The notes beneath the pieces are model-generated. The model did no database searches and was not told where the DNA came from. It worked only from the letters and a program-made list of their open reading frames with translations. From positions 19,336,982 through 19,400,981 of the forward strand of contig CM077831.1 of assembly GCA_039720395.1 (NCBI GenBank): a stretch of 64,000 nt of DNA. Direction: 5' to 3'. The DNA is from Liquidambar formosana (taxonomy: Eukaryota; Streptophyta; Magnoliopsida; Saxifragales; Altingiaceae). Both the position numbers and the translations under genes were made by a program. Every line of letters begins with the position of its first letter. The stretch's first letter is position 1. Of this stretch, positions 19,200 through 32,400 are shown piece by piece.

Positions 19200-22100
19200 C
19201 CCCCTTATACTTCAGCAATAGGGGGAGCCAATTTCAAAACTAGGAGAAGCACATTGGAGGCTATGGCAGCCATCCTTAGGGTAGTTCAACCTAAACTTTG
19301 AGTGAGAGAGTGTGAGAGAAGGCTTGAAGGAAGGCTAGAGCATTGCTTGGAGGCTTGAAGGAAGGAATTTCCAGCAGCACATAAGAGGAGGAGGACTCTC
19401 TACAGCAGCCACCATAGGTATGCCCCTCCCCCTTTCTCTCTTTCATTCAAACTAGGGTTTTTTACATAGCTTTGCATTATTTCATGTTTAAAGCTTATTA
19501 TTTTATCATGTGTTGATGATTCTAATGCTTAGAATGCATGATTAGGATATTGTCTATGGCTGGTTTTGCATGATATAATGTCATTCTATGTGGTTTTATG
19601 AGTGTTGGTGTTTTTAGGGTTTCTTAGAGTCTTTTCTAGGGTTTTGCATTGAATAGTCAATATTTTATGCTAAAGCTTGTGTTTTTATTGTGTTTTGCTA
19701 TTTCCATTAGTACGTATGCATGCTTAGGATCATATTTATGGGCTGTTTAGTATGCTAGGATGATGTTCCATGTGATTTACTGCATGTTTGGGACTTTAGG
19801 GTTTCTTAGGTGCTTAAAATGGTTTTCTGCATGAAATAACTCTTTGGCATACTAGAGCTTATGTTTTTATTGTGTTTTGTTGCTTCCATTGGAATGTATG
19901 CATGATTAGGATAATGTTTATGGGCTGTTTAGTATGCTAGGATGATGTTCCATGTGATTTGCTGCATGTTTGGGATCCTAGGGTTTCCTTAGTGCTGAAA
20001 TTGAGTTTATGCTTAGAATAGCTATATTTCGTGTGCAAGCTTGTATTTTTATCATGTGTGGATGCTTCTATTGATTAATATGCATGATTAGCATGATGTC
20101 TATGATGGGCTTTGCATGATTTAGAGTTATTTTATGTGGTTTTGAGCACAATTGCGATTCTAGGGTTTCATTCATCCTTGTATTAGGAAGGTTGCATATA
20201 GCATGATAGCTTAGGGTTTTTCTTTGTGTTTTCTTCATGGTTGATATATATGTGCTGCATATTTGATAACTATGATATTTCTAGCATTCATATAGGTGAT
20301 TTTAGGGTTTTTTGCATGTCATTGCATGTAGGGTTGAATTAGGGCTTCAGTTAGCTTATGATTCATGTTGTTGCATGACTTGTGGTTGATTTTAGGCCTT
20401 ATTTCAATTCTGTCCAGATCTGTTATTTGTCCTTGATGTGATATTTTGAGCATGTGTTAGCCTATGTTTGGGCATGATAATGGCTTGATTTGGCATCTAG
20501 CTTGTTTGGTTGGCATTTTTGGTATGTTTTGCATGGAAATTGCAGGTGCTTTGACAGGTACAACAGGTGCAACTACCCCACCAATGTGGGGTGGTTATTT
20601 TGGCTATTGTGAGATGAAATCTTGCAAACTACCCTATGCAATAGGGTGGTTATTTTGACAGGTTGCTTTGCTAAAGGTAAGTAGGGTGTGAGGGTGCCCC
20701 AATTCACCCTTCTTTCCTTTTCCTTGAAACTTTCCTTTTCTCCCCCCCTAGGGTGGTTTCCTAATAGAGGGGTATGGTAACTCCTATAGTTTCCTTTCAA
20801 TAACAAATACCTTTTGAATCAAGGTTTCCATGTTTTACCAAAAATCTTTTGAGAATCATTTATTTTGGAAACTTACCATGTTTTACTTAAAAGGAAACTT
20901 AGGGTTTACCATAGGCCTTGATTAGGTTATAACCCTATTCCCTTTCGAACTACGTGGACTTTGATCCATGTATTTCCATACATGGTACGTAGGCGCTCTC
21001 CGTGATGTTCAAGTCCGCCCTAGGATACTAAGTATCCTAGGTTTTCTCCCCCCTCTTTCTTTTTCTGTTTTTCTTTGATTTACTTGATTATGTGGATGAA
21101 TGGATGAATGATATGCATGCTGTCTTGTGATGATAATTGTTGATTTGTGTGTGATTAAGACTTTGATTTAGCCCAATTAAATTAAGAGACCGTTTAGGGC
21201 GATATGGGTGCCTATAGGCTTTGCCTAGAACCTTCCCATATCGTAACTTAGCCTCCGAATCCCCGAATTCTCTGGTTTCCAAAAGATCATTTGCCTTACC
21301 ATTTTTAAACATGGAGTCATTATTTTGTTTTCCTAAAACAAAACTGTTTTTTAGGGTTTTCCTTGTTTCCTTTAAAAAATAAGGTGGCGACTCCCTTTTC
21401 CTTTTTCAAACCTAACCAATCTCTTCGCCAATCCCTCGTGGGCCCAATTTCCGGGGTCCACAAAGTGAATTAGAGCACTTTATACCCTACTTACCCGAGC
21501 ACAATAGATCCAAGCATTAGCCATTTCAAGCCATAGCAGCCCTATTTGCAATAGGACAAGCATTGTACCTGTTTGCACCTTTACAAGTGCACAAAATCAT
21601 GCAAAGAGGAGCAATATGCTAATTTGGACAGAACCATGACAAGGCCTAAAATCACCCATTTATCATGCAAACAACAAGAATAATGAATAACTAAGGACCC
21701 TAACTCAATCCTATATGAAAATAGATGATATTTTATGTAAAATATGAAAATAGACCTTCCTACGGCGAGCTTTCTTAAGCGAAACTATCCTAAGATAATT
21801 TCACGTAAAAAAGTCATTATGGGGAGGTGCAATCAACATATCCTACGTAAAATATATATACTAGAACACAATGGAAGTGATTTCATGCTTAAACACATCA
21901 CAGAAAGCTCTCATGCAAAACCTCACTCAATGAAAAGGATAATTATCCTTAGAAAAGGATAATGTCTCCAAAAACCCTATAAAATCTACAATATGAATGC
22001 AAACCTAGCATGATTCAACTATATGCAGCATATATAGAATGACTATGATGAGAAATTACTCACAAAACTAAGCTAAGCATGCTGTATGAGACCTGTGTGA

Positions 22101-22833
22101 TTTTAGGGTTATCGAAACCCTAATCTCACAACTATGCATAAAAACCTATGAAAAGACTCTAACACATGCTCAAATTATCATGAATATCATTCATATCATG
22201 TATATTAACTAACAGAAGCATCAACTCATGACAACAATCGCTGCAACCTAAACATGTGAACTATGCATGATTTAAGAGGATAAGAAGAATAACACTATCC
22301 AATCCTTAGTAAACTAGGGATAATCAAGTATATAAAGCCATAAATCATCTTAAAATCATTCATAATGCATCCTAAAAATATTGAACTATCCTAACATGTG
22401 GAGTTATATCATGCACTAGAACTATCATAGAAGAAGAAGGAGAGAACTCATGTTCAGCATTAAATAGACATGCTTACCTCTTGTAGAACCTTCCTTGTCT
22501 TCAAACTTCTTGTTTCCTTGCTTGCTTGGGGTTGAAGAGCCTCCTCTTGATGTCCTTCTAGCTCTCCAAACTTGTAACTCCCTCTCTCTCTAAGTATAAA
22601 GTGCAATTCACTTCCCCCATGTGTTGAATATCATGTCCTTTATATAGAGAACTGACCCCCTAAACCAATGGCTAAGATTAATTCATTAAACAATGATCCT
22701 AGGGCTATTAGAGACTCTCTTGGTGCTCAAACAACTTAAACTTACACACTCCTAAGAGAAAACAAGTTATATTGGCGGAGGAAACCGTCAAAAGAGGGAG
22801 AGAGAGTCAAAATTTTAGTTGAAGATGGAGTCT

Positions 22834-22913
22834 CTCGGGTGACCATCTGGCCCTGGACGGTTAGCCGTCTGGGCTTGCACGGCTGACCATCCAGCCCCGG
22901 ACAGTTACCCGAG
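22834..22913. promoter_or_regulatory. 80-bp quasi-palindrome, copy 4 (degenerate, in B' LTR)
   Basis: CTCGGGTGACCATC...GTTACCCGAG with eroded cores (ACGGTTAGCCGTC). The length is still exactly 80 bp despite the sequence drift. Confidence 0.8.
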
Positions 22914-23162
22914 GGCTCTTCTATTCCGCTTCGTTTTTGACTCCTTCTTGCTTCAGAAGTCCTAAAATGTTCAAATTAAATCCGATTTTGAGGAAATAAA
23001 AGCCAAAACGACCGTGTTTCGAAGGGGAACACATTTTCAAGCATTTTAGGACAAAAACCCTCAACCATGGGTGCATGGTTAGGTTTTACAAAGGTGGTTA
23101 ACCATGGTGCCTCAACGTCACTAAGCTAGGTTTGTACACAAGGTCGAACCGAATGCTTTCCC

Positions 23163-24854
23163 TGTTAGGATTATGCCCTAGAGCCAATCATAGAGATGAT
23201 TGTTTAGGGATTAGGAACAATCAATTGATTTCATTTATATATGTCACATTTATTATTGATTTAATAAAAAGGCTTATTCTATTATGTTTATATGCATCAT
23301 TTATATTTACATAATATGTCCATGGAGTTAGAGTTGAGAATATGAAATTACAAAGGGTTGTAATTTTGAGACTCTAAATATATCTCTGTACTAAACTCCT
23401 AAATCATTCCTAGTTGAAGGTTCACTATGATGGACAGTAATGAACCATAGGACTAGCACTTATTAGGTTGACTCTATAGGAGGATAGCTAGTCTCAAGCT
23501 ATTTGTGTGGAGACACTACAACCAACAAGTGGGTGCCTATTATAAGAATAGGTACACTGAATGTGACCAAAGATATGAGATAAACTGAATGGAGTTTTAA
23601 CCTGCCTGTCAATCAGTTTCTCATTGTTATAGTGGTACAAGTAATCCTTAGACCTGAGACACCATGGTTGTCTTATACATGTAGCTTTAGAAGTTTGATA
23701 ACACTAAGTGCAGATCCTATTCAGGGGTCTGTAAGGGTGTTCATTGGCCCTACTGCTATGTGTGTGAAGGCATGTGAGTGATCAACAAGGAATCCATCAC
23801 TCTTAGGAAAAAGAAAGTGAATGTCTCATACAGCATTCATTAAATATAACTCATTAAATCCATGGGCCCATGGTAGAATGAATATGGAAAGGAGTTTCCA
23901 TAAGTTCATCATTGAGTTGATATTAATGAATGAGTATAAAGTAATTGAACTAGGGACTTGACAGACTTCCATGTCCTATTAGTTCAATTGGAGACATTGT
24001 GTTGATGGAAGGATGGAATTGTAACCTGTAAACTATAACAGAAGGGTTCTTTGTAAATGACTATTCATCTCATTAAGGACCACACCATGAGCCATATGCT
24101 AGGTGTTACTCATGGTTAGTAGAAGCCCTAATTGATATAAATGAGTTATAATCAATTAGGGAATTGAAAGGAGTTTCAATTAGACCCTTAATGGAAAGTG
24201 TTCCATTGTGCACAACTTGTGCTGTTCCTACTACTTGATGATGTGAACCCAATGGGTCACACACTGATCATGCTAAGAGAGCTTGATTGTCTATGAGAGA
24301 AAGGGCATAAGTGATTAAAGAAAAGTTCTTTAAGGGGCTAATTTGTATTTGATGCAAACTAGTGGGCTAATTGTGTAATTAAGAGTAATTACACAAATTA
24401 GATTAGGGTTTGGAATCCCCCCTTGGCCGGCCCTATTAGTGGGCTATATAATGCCCACTATAAGGTGATGACATCATCACAATCACTCCTCCCCAAGGGC
24501 TGGCTGAAAATTACAGCTCTCCCTCTCTCTCTCTCTTTCTTCTCCACCTCTAGCAACAACAAGGAAGAAGAAGGAAAGGACTTCAAGTTCAAGCTAGGTG
24601 TGGATACCATTGGAGGCAGCACACTTGGGCTGCTCATTCACCGCTGTCCAGAGACAAAGCTTGGAGCAAAAAGGAGAAGACAAAGCTTGGAGCATAAAGG
24701 AGAAGACATTAATCAACTGTAAGTAATCCCAACTCTCTTGGTAGTTAGGGTTTATGTTTTTGTATTATGCATAATCGGATTCATGGGTTTGGGAATCGTA
24801 GGAAAATTTTAATTCCGCCCTTTGTAGTTTTCCTCTCTAGTTCGATTCCCAACA
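23163..24854 (+). mobile_element. Solo LTR D, copy 1 (1692 bp)
   Basis: Starts TGTTAGGATTATGCCC and ends GATTCCCAACA (TG...CA). It is flanked by the perfect 5-bp duplication TTCCC (23158-23162 and 24855-24859) within the B' LTR. A reverse copy lies at 48884-50551. No protein domains. A 99-codon ORF at 24423 is LTR leader, not a recognisable gene. The superfamily cannot be fixed without internal sequence; the size would suit a copia or gypsy element. Confidence 0.88.
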
Positions 24855-25316
24855 TTCCCAATTAAAATTCGATCTTTATAAACATATCTAGGATGTAAAT
24901 AAAGCCCAATTGAAGTTAAATAAGAGAAAATTGGTTGGGTCTTATGAGTCAATTTGAGCACACCAAGAAAGGGTCTTTTAGCCAACCCGAACCATTATGA
25001 GCTGAATTAATCTTAAACCATTAATTCATGAAATTGAACCTATATATAGACTCTATGTACTCATATGAACTTGTGGGGATGACTCGGGATTCATTTCAAG
25101 GTCAAATGGAAAATAGATGGCTTAAAAGACGATTATGCCCTTAAAGTCGCAAAAGTTCTTGTTGACTATCGAAATGAACTCCAAACCACTTCAAAATTCA
25201 TACACATGATATTTAATGCCATAGAAACTCAATGCAAAAGGCTAGACCCGAAAAGGACTCAAAATCCTACATGAAATGATATGTCCTAACTAAGGTGACA
25301 AAAATGGGGTGTGACA

Positions 25317-25450
25317 ACTACCATCGAGGGATAATAAATGCCAAGATTGTGCGAGTGTGTACAATTTTGGTTTTGCCCAATTAAGTCTCATAATTAATTA
25401 AAGCCAATAAATACCTTGGAGTCTAGCTCTATCCCCAGTGGAGTCACCAT
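25317..25450 (-). other. Leader fragment and primer binding site of element E
   Basis: Reverse-strand primer site TGGTGACTCCACTGGGGA (25449-25432) directly follows LTR E. It differs from the element A site by one base (C to T). The rest of the element's interior was displaced by the B' insertion and is not in the window. No ORF. Confidence 0.75.
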
Positions 25451-26921
25451 TGTGAGCGCCGTATCCTCTACCACGCCGTGCTCAGGCAGTACGCCACTAA
25501 CCACGGATGATTAGGGCGGAAAAGGGAGTCGCCACCCGATTTGGCTTCAGGAACCAATCGACCCTAGGAAGGGTCTAACTTACCATAACTAGAGATTGTT
25601 CGGGTTCAGAGCTAGGGTACGCAGATGGGAAGGTGTTAGGCACCCATCTATGCCCGGCCAAGGCCGACCCCCACATGTACTTATTAGCTTTAATTAAAGA
25701 GAGACTTAATTGGATTCAACCATACTCAAGCAATTATATAATTCAACTCAAATGATGGCGCACAATGACAAATAGATATGAAATCAAGGTAAACAGGAGA
25801 AATAAATATATACACAGAATTGAGTATTTAAAAGATTAACCTACACTTGCGCTGCTTGCAAAATAAGGGGTTATTCTGCCTCGAATATGTCATGCACGTA
25901 CATGCATGTGATAAGCATGTACGTGCATAGGTGAAGCACGTACATACATGCCTTACTTATAGTATATGCAGAATCGTGAATCTGAACCTATTATGCGACT
26001 ATCATGTTATACGGACCCACAAATGACTGAAACATGTATATAAACCATCCTAGCATGCTCTAGAAATGATAAGAACAATCCTAGATCTAAATATGAGAGA
26101 GAAAAGAATGATCAAATGAAAGAAATGTTAGGATTAATGAGTTAATTCAGCCATACGGTGTAATCATGCATATATCTAGGAAAATAATAAGCAAATGAAC
26201 ATATGCTATTTAATCCTAGTCTACATACTTCAAGTATATGCTAAATCATGCTTTAAATCCTTAAATGCTGATTCCATTTGTCAAATGAAAGAACACATAC
26301 AAAAATCTTAGACCTATTTCATGAAAGACAATCAATGAGCATGTAAAATGATAAGAGAATGAAAGTTAAAGGGAGAATGGATACCCTCAGGTTTGAGTGA
26401 CAGTAAGAACTCCACGGGCTCCTCCTTCTAGACTCCTACAATCACAACTACTGGTTTTTAAGGCTTTTTTGGGAGTGGCGCTAAGGGAGATTGGGTAAGG
26501 GCTGAGAAGAATTGGATGGAGGCTGAAAAGAATTGGATGGAGGCTGAGAAGAATTCCCCTCTAAGCAGAAAAATGGCCCCCCTTTTCTTGGTTGAAAGTG
26601 GGGTATTTATAGGGAAGTATTAGGGTTTATTTCAGAGGTAATTAGGGTTTCCAGCCGCCACAAGACGGCTGGCATCAAGGCTTCATCTCTATATGGTAAG
26701 GAAGAAAATGCTGAAATAGAAGATTTTGCAAATCTCAAGTGATGCACGTACGTGCATGGGAAATGCACGTATGATTATGGGTTATGGCTTTGTGCTGAAT
26801 TGAGCTGTGATCGCGTCGGTCCTTCAGGATTCACTTGTAATAGTTCTATTTGACACCACCTTTCATCATTGGGCTTAAAGGTGGTCTGAAATGTTAGGCG
26901 GTACAAAATTAGGTGTCAACA
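25451..26921 (-). mobile_element. 5' LTR of element E (Tat-type, 1471 bp, reverse)
   Basis: On the minus strand it runs TGTTGACACCTAATTTTGTA to GGCGCTCACA, then the primer site. It contains a reversed TATA (GGTATTTATAGGG, about 26605), the 16-bp palindrome ATGCACGTACGTGCAT (26742-26757), an inverted pair ATGCACGTACATGC/GCATGTACGTGCAT (25892-25928), an AGATGGG/CCCATCT hairpin (25623-25649) and GGAGTCGCCA (25525-25534). It is related in layout, not in sequence, to LTRs A-C. CACAC (26922-26926) would be its right target duplication. Confidence 0.8.
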
Positions 26922-27302
26922 CACACGATCGATCTCTGTCATCATGGCTTTGGTCGCAACTAACCTCTTTCACAGCAATACCTTCAATCACGAACTCACA
27001 AGCTCGATCACCGTCGCAACGGTCTCACAAACACTCAAGGTTGTAAATGGTGTGTGGTTTGATAATCTCTAGAGCATATGAGTGAAAAACCTAGGTTAAA
27101 GTGCTCTAGAGAGGTTTTAAGAAGATGAACAATGAAAACCCTAATAAGGAGAGGTTTGCTTCACCTTCTCAATAATAAAAGACTCCATATATATAGTCTA
27201 AGAAACCCCAAGTGGCTGTACTATGTTTTGGTATTAAAAAAGCAAGTTTTAAAACTTTAAAAACTGTTTTTTACGAGATCGGATCGATCCGGGTTGACAA
27301 AA

Positions 27303-27443
27303 CCAAAATTTGCATTTCTAGAGCAGTATGGATCGATCCACCAACGCTATGGATCTATCCACCTAGGCAATAGCAAAATCTGCATTTTTAAAATACCATG
27401 GATCGATCCTCATAAGCCATGGATCGATCCACCTAAGCAGAAA
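27303..27443. repeat. Two ~70-bp repeats with GGATCGATCC palindromes
   Basis: Two diverged units (from about 27303 and 27374), each holding two ATGGATCGATCC-type palindromes separated by about 15 nt. Confidence 0.7.
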
Positions 27444-28142
27444 AACCTCAGAAGCTAAAAATTCTTTTTCAAAACCATTTTTATAAATAAAGAAATATTC
27501 AAAGCGATTTGAAATGATTTTTAAACATTAAAACTAAGGCTTCTACAGTCACTTACCTTTCCTAAGAAAAATTATGAGTTGAAGCTTTAAACTCCACGCT
27601 TTGTCTCAACTTTGCAACTTCACCAATCTTCAATCAAATCAAGACTCAACCATACTTTGGCACGGAATATGACAACATTAAAAACACAGACTTTACAAGT
27701 TCAAATCGAGCGCTGTTTTTTTTGGTCCAAATGTATCTTATAAGACTTTTTTTTTTAGGTGTATGTATTTGAATGCCATTAAATAATATAAGTTTAACAC
27801 TATGTCACAAGGAAATCATGTGGATAAGTGGTAATTTAGGTGTCACTTATAGAGTTATACTGAGTGACAAATAAATATAGGGTTCAACTCCTCGAGTTGC
27901 TACTTTTGAAAGGCTTGGGACTATAATGCACTTAACACTATAAGAGATCGGTCCAACCAAACAATACCCGTTCTTCCAAAATATGGCCGGTTCAACCATT
28001 TTCACCAAATTTAGGCGGGCTAATTGCTTTAAACGATCCATATAAAGAACTGAAACCAATTTATCATTTCTACAATAGATCAAGAATTTTTTTAAGAAAA
28101 AAAGCGTGATCTACTCTATTGTGATCTTAAGTGTCAACATTA

Positions 28143-28231
28143 GATTACGGTTTTTCATTGTGATCTATTTGGACTAAAGATCACGGTTTTTCATTGTGAT
28201 CTATTTGGACTAAAGATCACGGTTTTTTGAC
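28143..28231. repeat. 36-bp tandem repeat, 2.4 copies
   Basis: Units GAT(T/C)ACGGTTTTTCATTGTG followed by ATCTATTTGGACTAAA at 28143-28178 and 28179-28214, plus a partial third. Probably the remains of a transposon; family unknown. Confidence 0.85.
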
Positions 28232-29348
28232 AAATTGTGATATTTTTTTATAGAAAAGACCACGATGTTTTTGAAATAACCTAATCTATTCTTCAAATTT
28301 AAAACTTGTATCATCATTGGTAAAATGAGGAATTAATCATAGATAAGGCACTAAAAAATTTGTTAATGTTCGTAGTGCATATTTGGTTTCAACTTAAATT
28401 CTCCTAGAATTGGTTCAATTTAAGGGAATGTCAGCCATTACCATAACTGAAAAAGTAAATTTTAAAATAGTGACATTTCAAACTTGAATTCCTACATTGA
28501 TCATATCCTATCTATCACATAAATTTTTTTTTTCAATGAAGTACGAATGGAAACATGGAAATTCCATACGAAAACCAAACAGACCCTAATTGAGCTTCCT
28601 TCCCACTCCCCAGCTACAAACCCTCACTTTTCACAAGCCAGTCTTAGATCTTTACATGATTAGCACACCACCCACTCTCATTCACACACACTTTACATTA
28701 CACACAAAAGCGAATCACTTACTCACACAAAGTTTCAATGCACAGTGCACAACAAACACACTACAAGCTTACACTCTCATATCACTCACACACTTGCTTC
28801 ACTCTCACAATACACACCTTTACTAGTTGGCATTCATGATTTAACTAGTGGTTTCTAGGTTTCGAGCCAGAATCCTCTGTTTGGGTGCATACAACGGCTC
28901 TAAAAGGCTTAACTCCCATTGTATAAGTGTGTTTGTCTTTTTCAACCGTTAGATTACCCAAGCATTCAAGTAGAGGATCCTTTCACAGTGTTTTCTAAAG
29001 ATTCCACCAACCAGAGTCCAACTTCCCATAACCTTCTAAAGGAAGGACCCACTCAAAATATGTTAAAGACAAGCCTCTATTACACTCACACACTACCTTC
29101 TCCAAGATGCAAAAATAAAGGTCGGTGGGAGCTAGCGAGGCATGTTACTGTCAATGGGGGATGAAAACATTTTCATATAAATGGAAACAAGATTTTTCCA
29201 AAGAGCAGGCTTATTGTATGTGTGAAATACGCTTTTCAATCATCATGATCTAAATGGCAAAGGGTAGACCCACAGGGCTTCTTCGCTTTCTGTTTTTGTG
29301 GACCTTTTCTTGGAGTCTTTTATCCACTGGAATCAGATGAGGTTCTCT

Positions 29349-29394
<46 letters not shown>

Positions 29395-29416
29395 ATATAT
29401 ATATATATATATATAT
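29349..29416. repeat. (CT)n and (AT)n microsatellites
   Basis: About 22 CT units followed by about 10 AT units. The AT tract continues after the solo LTR at 32678, showing that the LTR inserted into it. Confidence 0.95.
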
Positions 29417-32400
29417 TGTGGACCCCGGAAATTGGGCCCACGAGGGATTGGCGAAGAGATTGGTTAGGTTTGAAAAAGGAAAAGGGAGTCGCCACCTTAT
29501 TTTTTAAAGGAAACAAGGAAAACCCTAAAAAACAGTTTTGTTTTAGGAAAACAAAAGATTGACTCCATGTTAAAAATGGTAAGGCAAAAAGTCTTTTGGA
29601 AACCAGAGAATTCGGGGATTCGGAGGCTAAGTTACGATATGGGAAGGTTCTAGGCAAAGCCTATAGGCACCCATATCGCCCTAAACGGTCTCTTAATTTA
29701 ATTGGGCTAAATCAAAGTCTTAATCACACACAAATCAACAATTATCATCACAAGACAGCATGCATATCATTCATCCATTCATCCACATAATCAAGTAAAT
29801 CAAAGAAAAACAGAAAAAGAAAGAGGGGGGAGAAAACCTAGGATACTTAGTATCCTAGGGCGGACTTGAACCTCACAAGGAGCGCCTACGTACCATGTAT
29901 AGAAATACATGGATCAAAGTCCACGTAGTTCGAAAGGGAATAGGGTTATAACCTAATCAAGGCCTATGGTAAACCCTAAGTTTCCTTTCAAGTAAAACAT
30001 GGTAAGTTTCCAAAATAAATGATTCTCAAAAGATTTTTGGTAAAATATGGAATTTTGATAAAAGATGGAAACTTTGATTTAAAAGGTATTTTTATTGAAA
30101 GGTAACTATAGAATCTACCATACCCCTCTATTAGGAAACAACCCTGGGGGGGGAGAAAGGGAAAGTTTCACAGGAAGGAAAGAAGGGTGAATTGGGGCAC
30201 CCTCACACCCTACTTACCTTAAGCAAAAGCAACCTGTCAAAATAACCACCCTATTGCATAGGGTAATTTGCAAGATTTCATCTCGCAATAGCCAAAATAA
30301 CCACCCCACATTGGTGGGGTAGTTGCACCTGTTGTACCTGTCAAAGCACCTGCAATTTCCATGCAAAACATACCAAAAATGCCAACCAAACAAGCTAGAT
30401 GCCAAATCAAGCCATTATCATGCCCAAACATAGGCTAACACATGCTCAAAATATCACATCAAGGACAAATAACAGATCTGGACAGAATTGAAATAAGGCC
30501 TAAAATCAACCACAAGTCATGCAACAACATGAATCATAAGCTAACTGAAGCCCTAATTCAACCCTACATGCAATGACATGCAAAAAACCCTAAAATCACC
30601 TATATGAATGCTAGAAATATCATAGTTATCAAATATGCAGCACATATATATCAACCATGAAGAAAACACAAAGAAAAACCCTAAGCTATCATGCTATATG
30701 CAACCTTCCTAATACAAGGATGAATGAAACCCTAGAATCGCAATTGTGCTCAAAACCACATAAAATAACTCTAAATCATGCAAAGCCCATCATAGACATC
30801 ATGCTAATCATGCATATTAATCAATAGAAGCATCCACACATGATAAAAATACAAGCTTGCACATGAAATATAGCTATTCTAAGCATAAACTCAATTTCAG
30901 CACTAAGGAAACCCTAGGATCCCAAATATGCATCAAATCACATGGAACATCATCCTAGCATACTAAACAACCCATAAATATTATCCTAATCATGCATACA
31001 TTCCAATGGAAGCAACAAAACACAATAAAAACATAAGCTCTAATATGCCAAAGAGTTATTTCATGCAGAAAACCATTTTAAGCACCTAAGAAACCCTAAA
31101 GTCCCAAACATGCAGTAAATCACATGGAATAACATCCTAGCATACTAAACAGCCCACAAATATGATCCTAAGCATGCATACGTACTAATGGAAATAGCAA
31201 AACACAATAAAAACTCAAGCTTTAGCATAAAATATTGACTATTCAATGCAAAACCCTAGAAAAGACTCTAAGAAACCCTAAAAACACCAACACTCATAAA
31301 ACCACATAGAATGACATTATATCATGCAAAACCAGCCATAGACAATATCCTAATCATGCATTCTAAGCATTAGAATCATCAACACATGATAAAATAATAA
31401 GCTTTAAACATGAAATAATGCAAAGCTATGTAAAAAACCCTAGTTTGAATGAAAGAGAGAAAGGGGGAGGGGCATACCTATGGTGGCTGCTGTAGAGAGT
31501 CCTCCTCCTCTTATGTGCTGCTGGAAATTCCTTCCTTCAAGCCTCCAAGCAATGCTCTAGCCTTCCTTCAAGCCTTCTCTCACACTCTCTCACTCAAAGT
31601 TTAGGTTGAACTACCCTAAGGATGGCTGCCATAGCCTCCAATGTGCTTCTCCTAGTTTTTGAAATTGGCCCCCCTATTGCTGAAGTATAAGGGGGTATTT
31701 ATAGGGATTGAGGGAAAACCCTCAATGGTTGGGATTAAAACCCTAGGGATTGATCCAAGGGCTCTTAGAGGTTACCTTGGGGCTCAAGTAGGTCAAAAAG
31801 GGCTGAAATTAGGGTTAAATGGCGGCCAAAGGCGAGCAAATCCGAGAAAATAGGGTGGGAGCCGCGTCAAGGCTCAAAAAAGGAAAGTGGCTCGGGTGAC
31901 CACCTGGGGCTGGGCGGCTAGCAGCCTGGGCCCAGGCGGCTAGCCGCCCAGGCCTGGGTGGTCACCCGAGGCCCTGTCAGCTTTTGCCCATTTTTGACCT
32001 TTTCGACTTCCAAATGTGTTTCCGAGCTCAAATCAACTCCGATTTTGACGAAACGAAAGCCAAAACGACCGTGTTTCGAAGGGGAATGTAATTTGAGTCA
32101 CTTGAGGGCAAAAAACCCTAGCCATGGCTGCATGGTTGGGTCCTACAAAGGTGGTTAACCGCTATGCCTCACCATTGCTTAGCTTAGGTATGCACATAGG
32201 GTCGCACCGAATGCTTTCCAATTCGAAATTCAACCTCCCTAAACACATTTGGGGATGAGATTAAGACCAATCAAGGTCAAATGAGTAGTCATAGAGTGAA
32301 AATCATGAACCAATTCGAGCAAACCCGAAGTAGGTCTCTTAGCCATCCTGAGCCTTGTTGAGCCATTCTAATCCCGAACCTTCAATTCATCGAATCAAAC

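Larger units (their letters stand above)
842..21462 (+). mobile_element. Element A: near-complete Ty3/gypsy Tat-lineage retrotransposon
   Basis: Visible order is partial 5' LTR (842-2883), primer binding site (2887), leader, gag-protease (3631-7197), pol (7393-10752), two antisense genes (12354-11068 and 15491-12830), hairpin repeat region (16260-18080), polypurine-like tract and 3' LTR (18217-21462). Gag-protease and pol have no stops or frameshifts. The shared 2.0 kb of the two LTRs differs by roughly 15 substitutions plus a few indels by eye, so the insertion is young. It sits inside an older reverse LTR (B'); AAGTG (21463-21467) is the expected right target duplication. The second RNase H in pol and the antisense extra genes place it in the Tat lineage. 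Confidence 0.93.
18217..21462 (+). repeat. 3' LTR of element A (complete, 3246 bp)
   Basis: Runs from TGTCACACCCC to GGGGTCCACA (TG...CA). U3 holds the 80-bp palindrome (18925-19004) and a TATA box (19192-19199). U5 holds the splice donor (20677), the nested hairpin (21200-21243) and a second TGGCGACTCC. Followed by AAGTG, the presumed target duplication. Small ORFs within it are not credible genes. Confidence 0.95.
21463..25316 (-). mobile_element. B': old LTR of the B/C family in reverse, split by solo LTR D
   Basis: 21463-23162 and 24855-25316 align in reverse to LTRs B and C, ending at 25316 in the inverted TGTCACACCCC start. The left end is cut by the insertion of element A. It contains a degenerate 80-bp palindrome (22834-22913), a reversed TATA (about 22640) and the reversed GTAAGT donor. 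It is older than B or C because its palindrome arms have diverged. Whether it was a solo LTR or part of an element cannot be told. No gene is present. Confidence 0.8.
26922..29416. other. Spacer, possibly containing an LTR fragment (H)
   Basis: No protein-coding gene recognised; the ORFs are short and lack motifs. 26922-27676 may be a reverse LTR fragment: it has a TATATATAG box (about 27185) and paired GGATCGATCC palindromes about 150 nt upstream of it (27330-27430), and could end at 27676 (TGACAACA). A 36-bp tandem repeat lies at 28143-28231. The rest is AT-rich host-like DNA with nothing I recognise. Confidence 0.45.

Noticed and set aside
24423..24722. 99-codon ORF in solo LTR D as a gene
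   Set aside because: It lies within an LTR, is not preserved as an ORF in the reverse copy, and shows no domain; it is low-complexity Ser/Lys-rich leader.
28590..28826. 78-codon Thr/His-rich ORF
   Set aside because: Composition reflects a CACA-rich stretch; no start context, domain or neighbour supports it.
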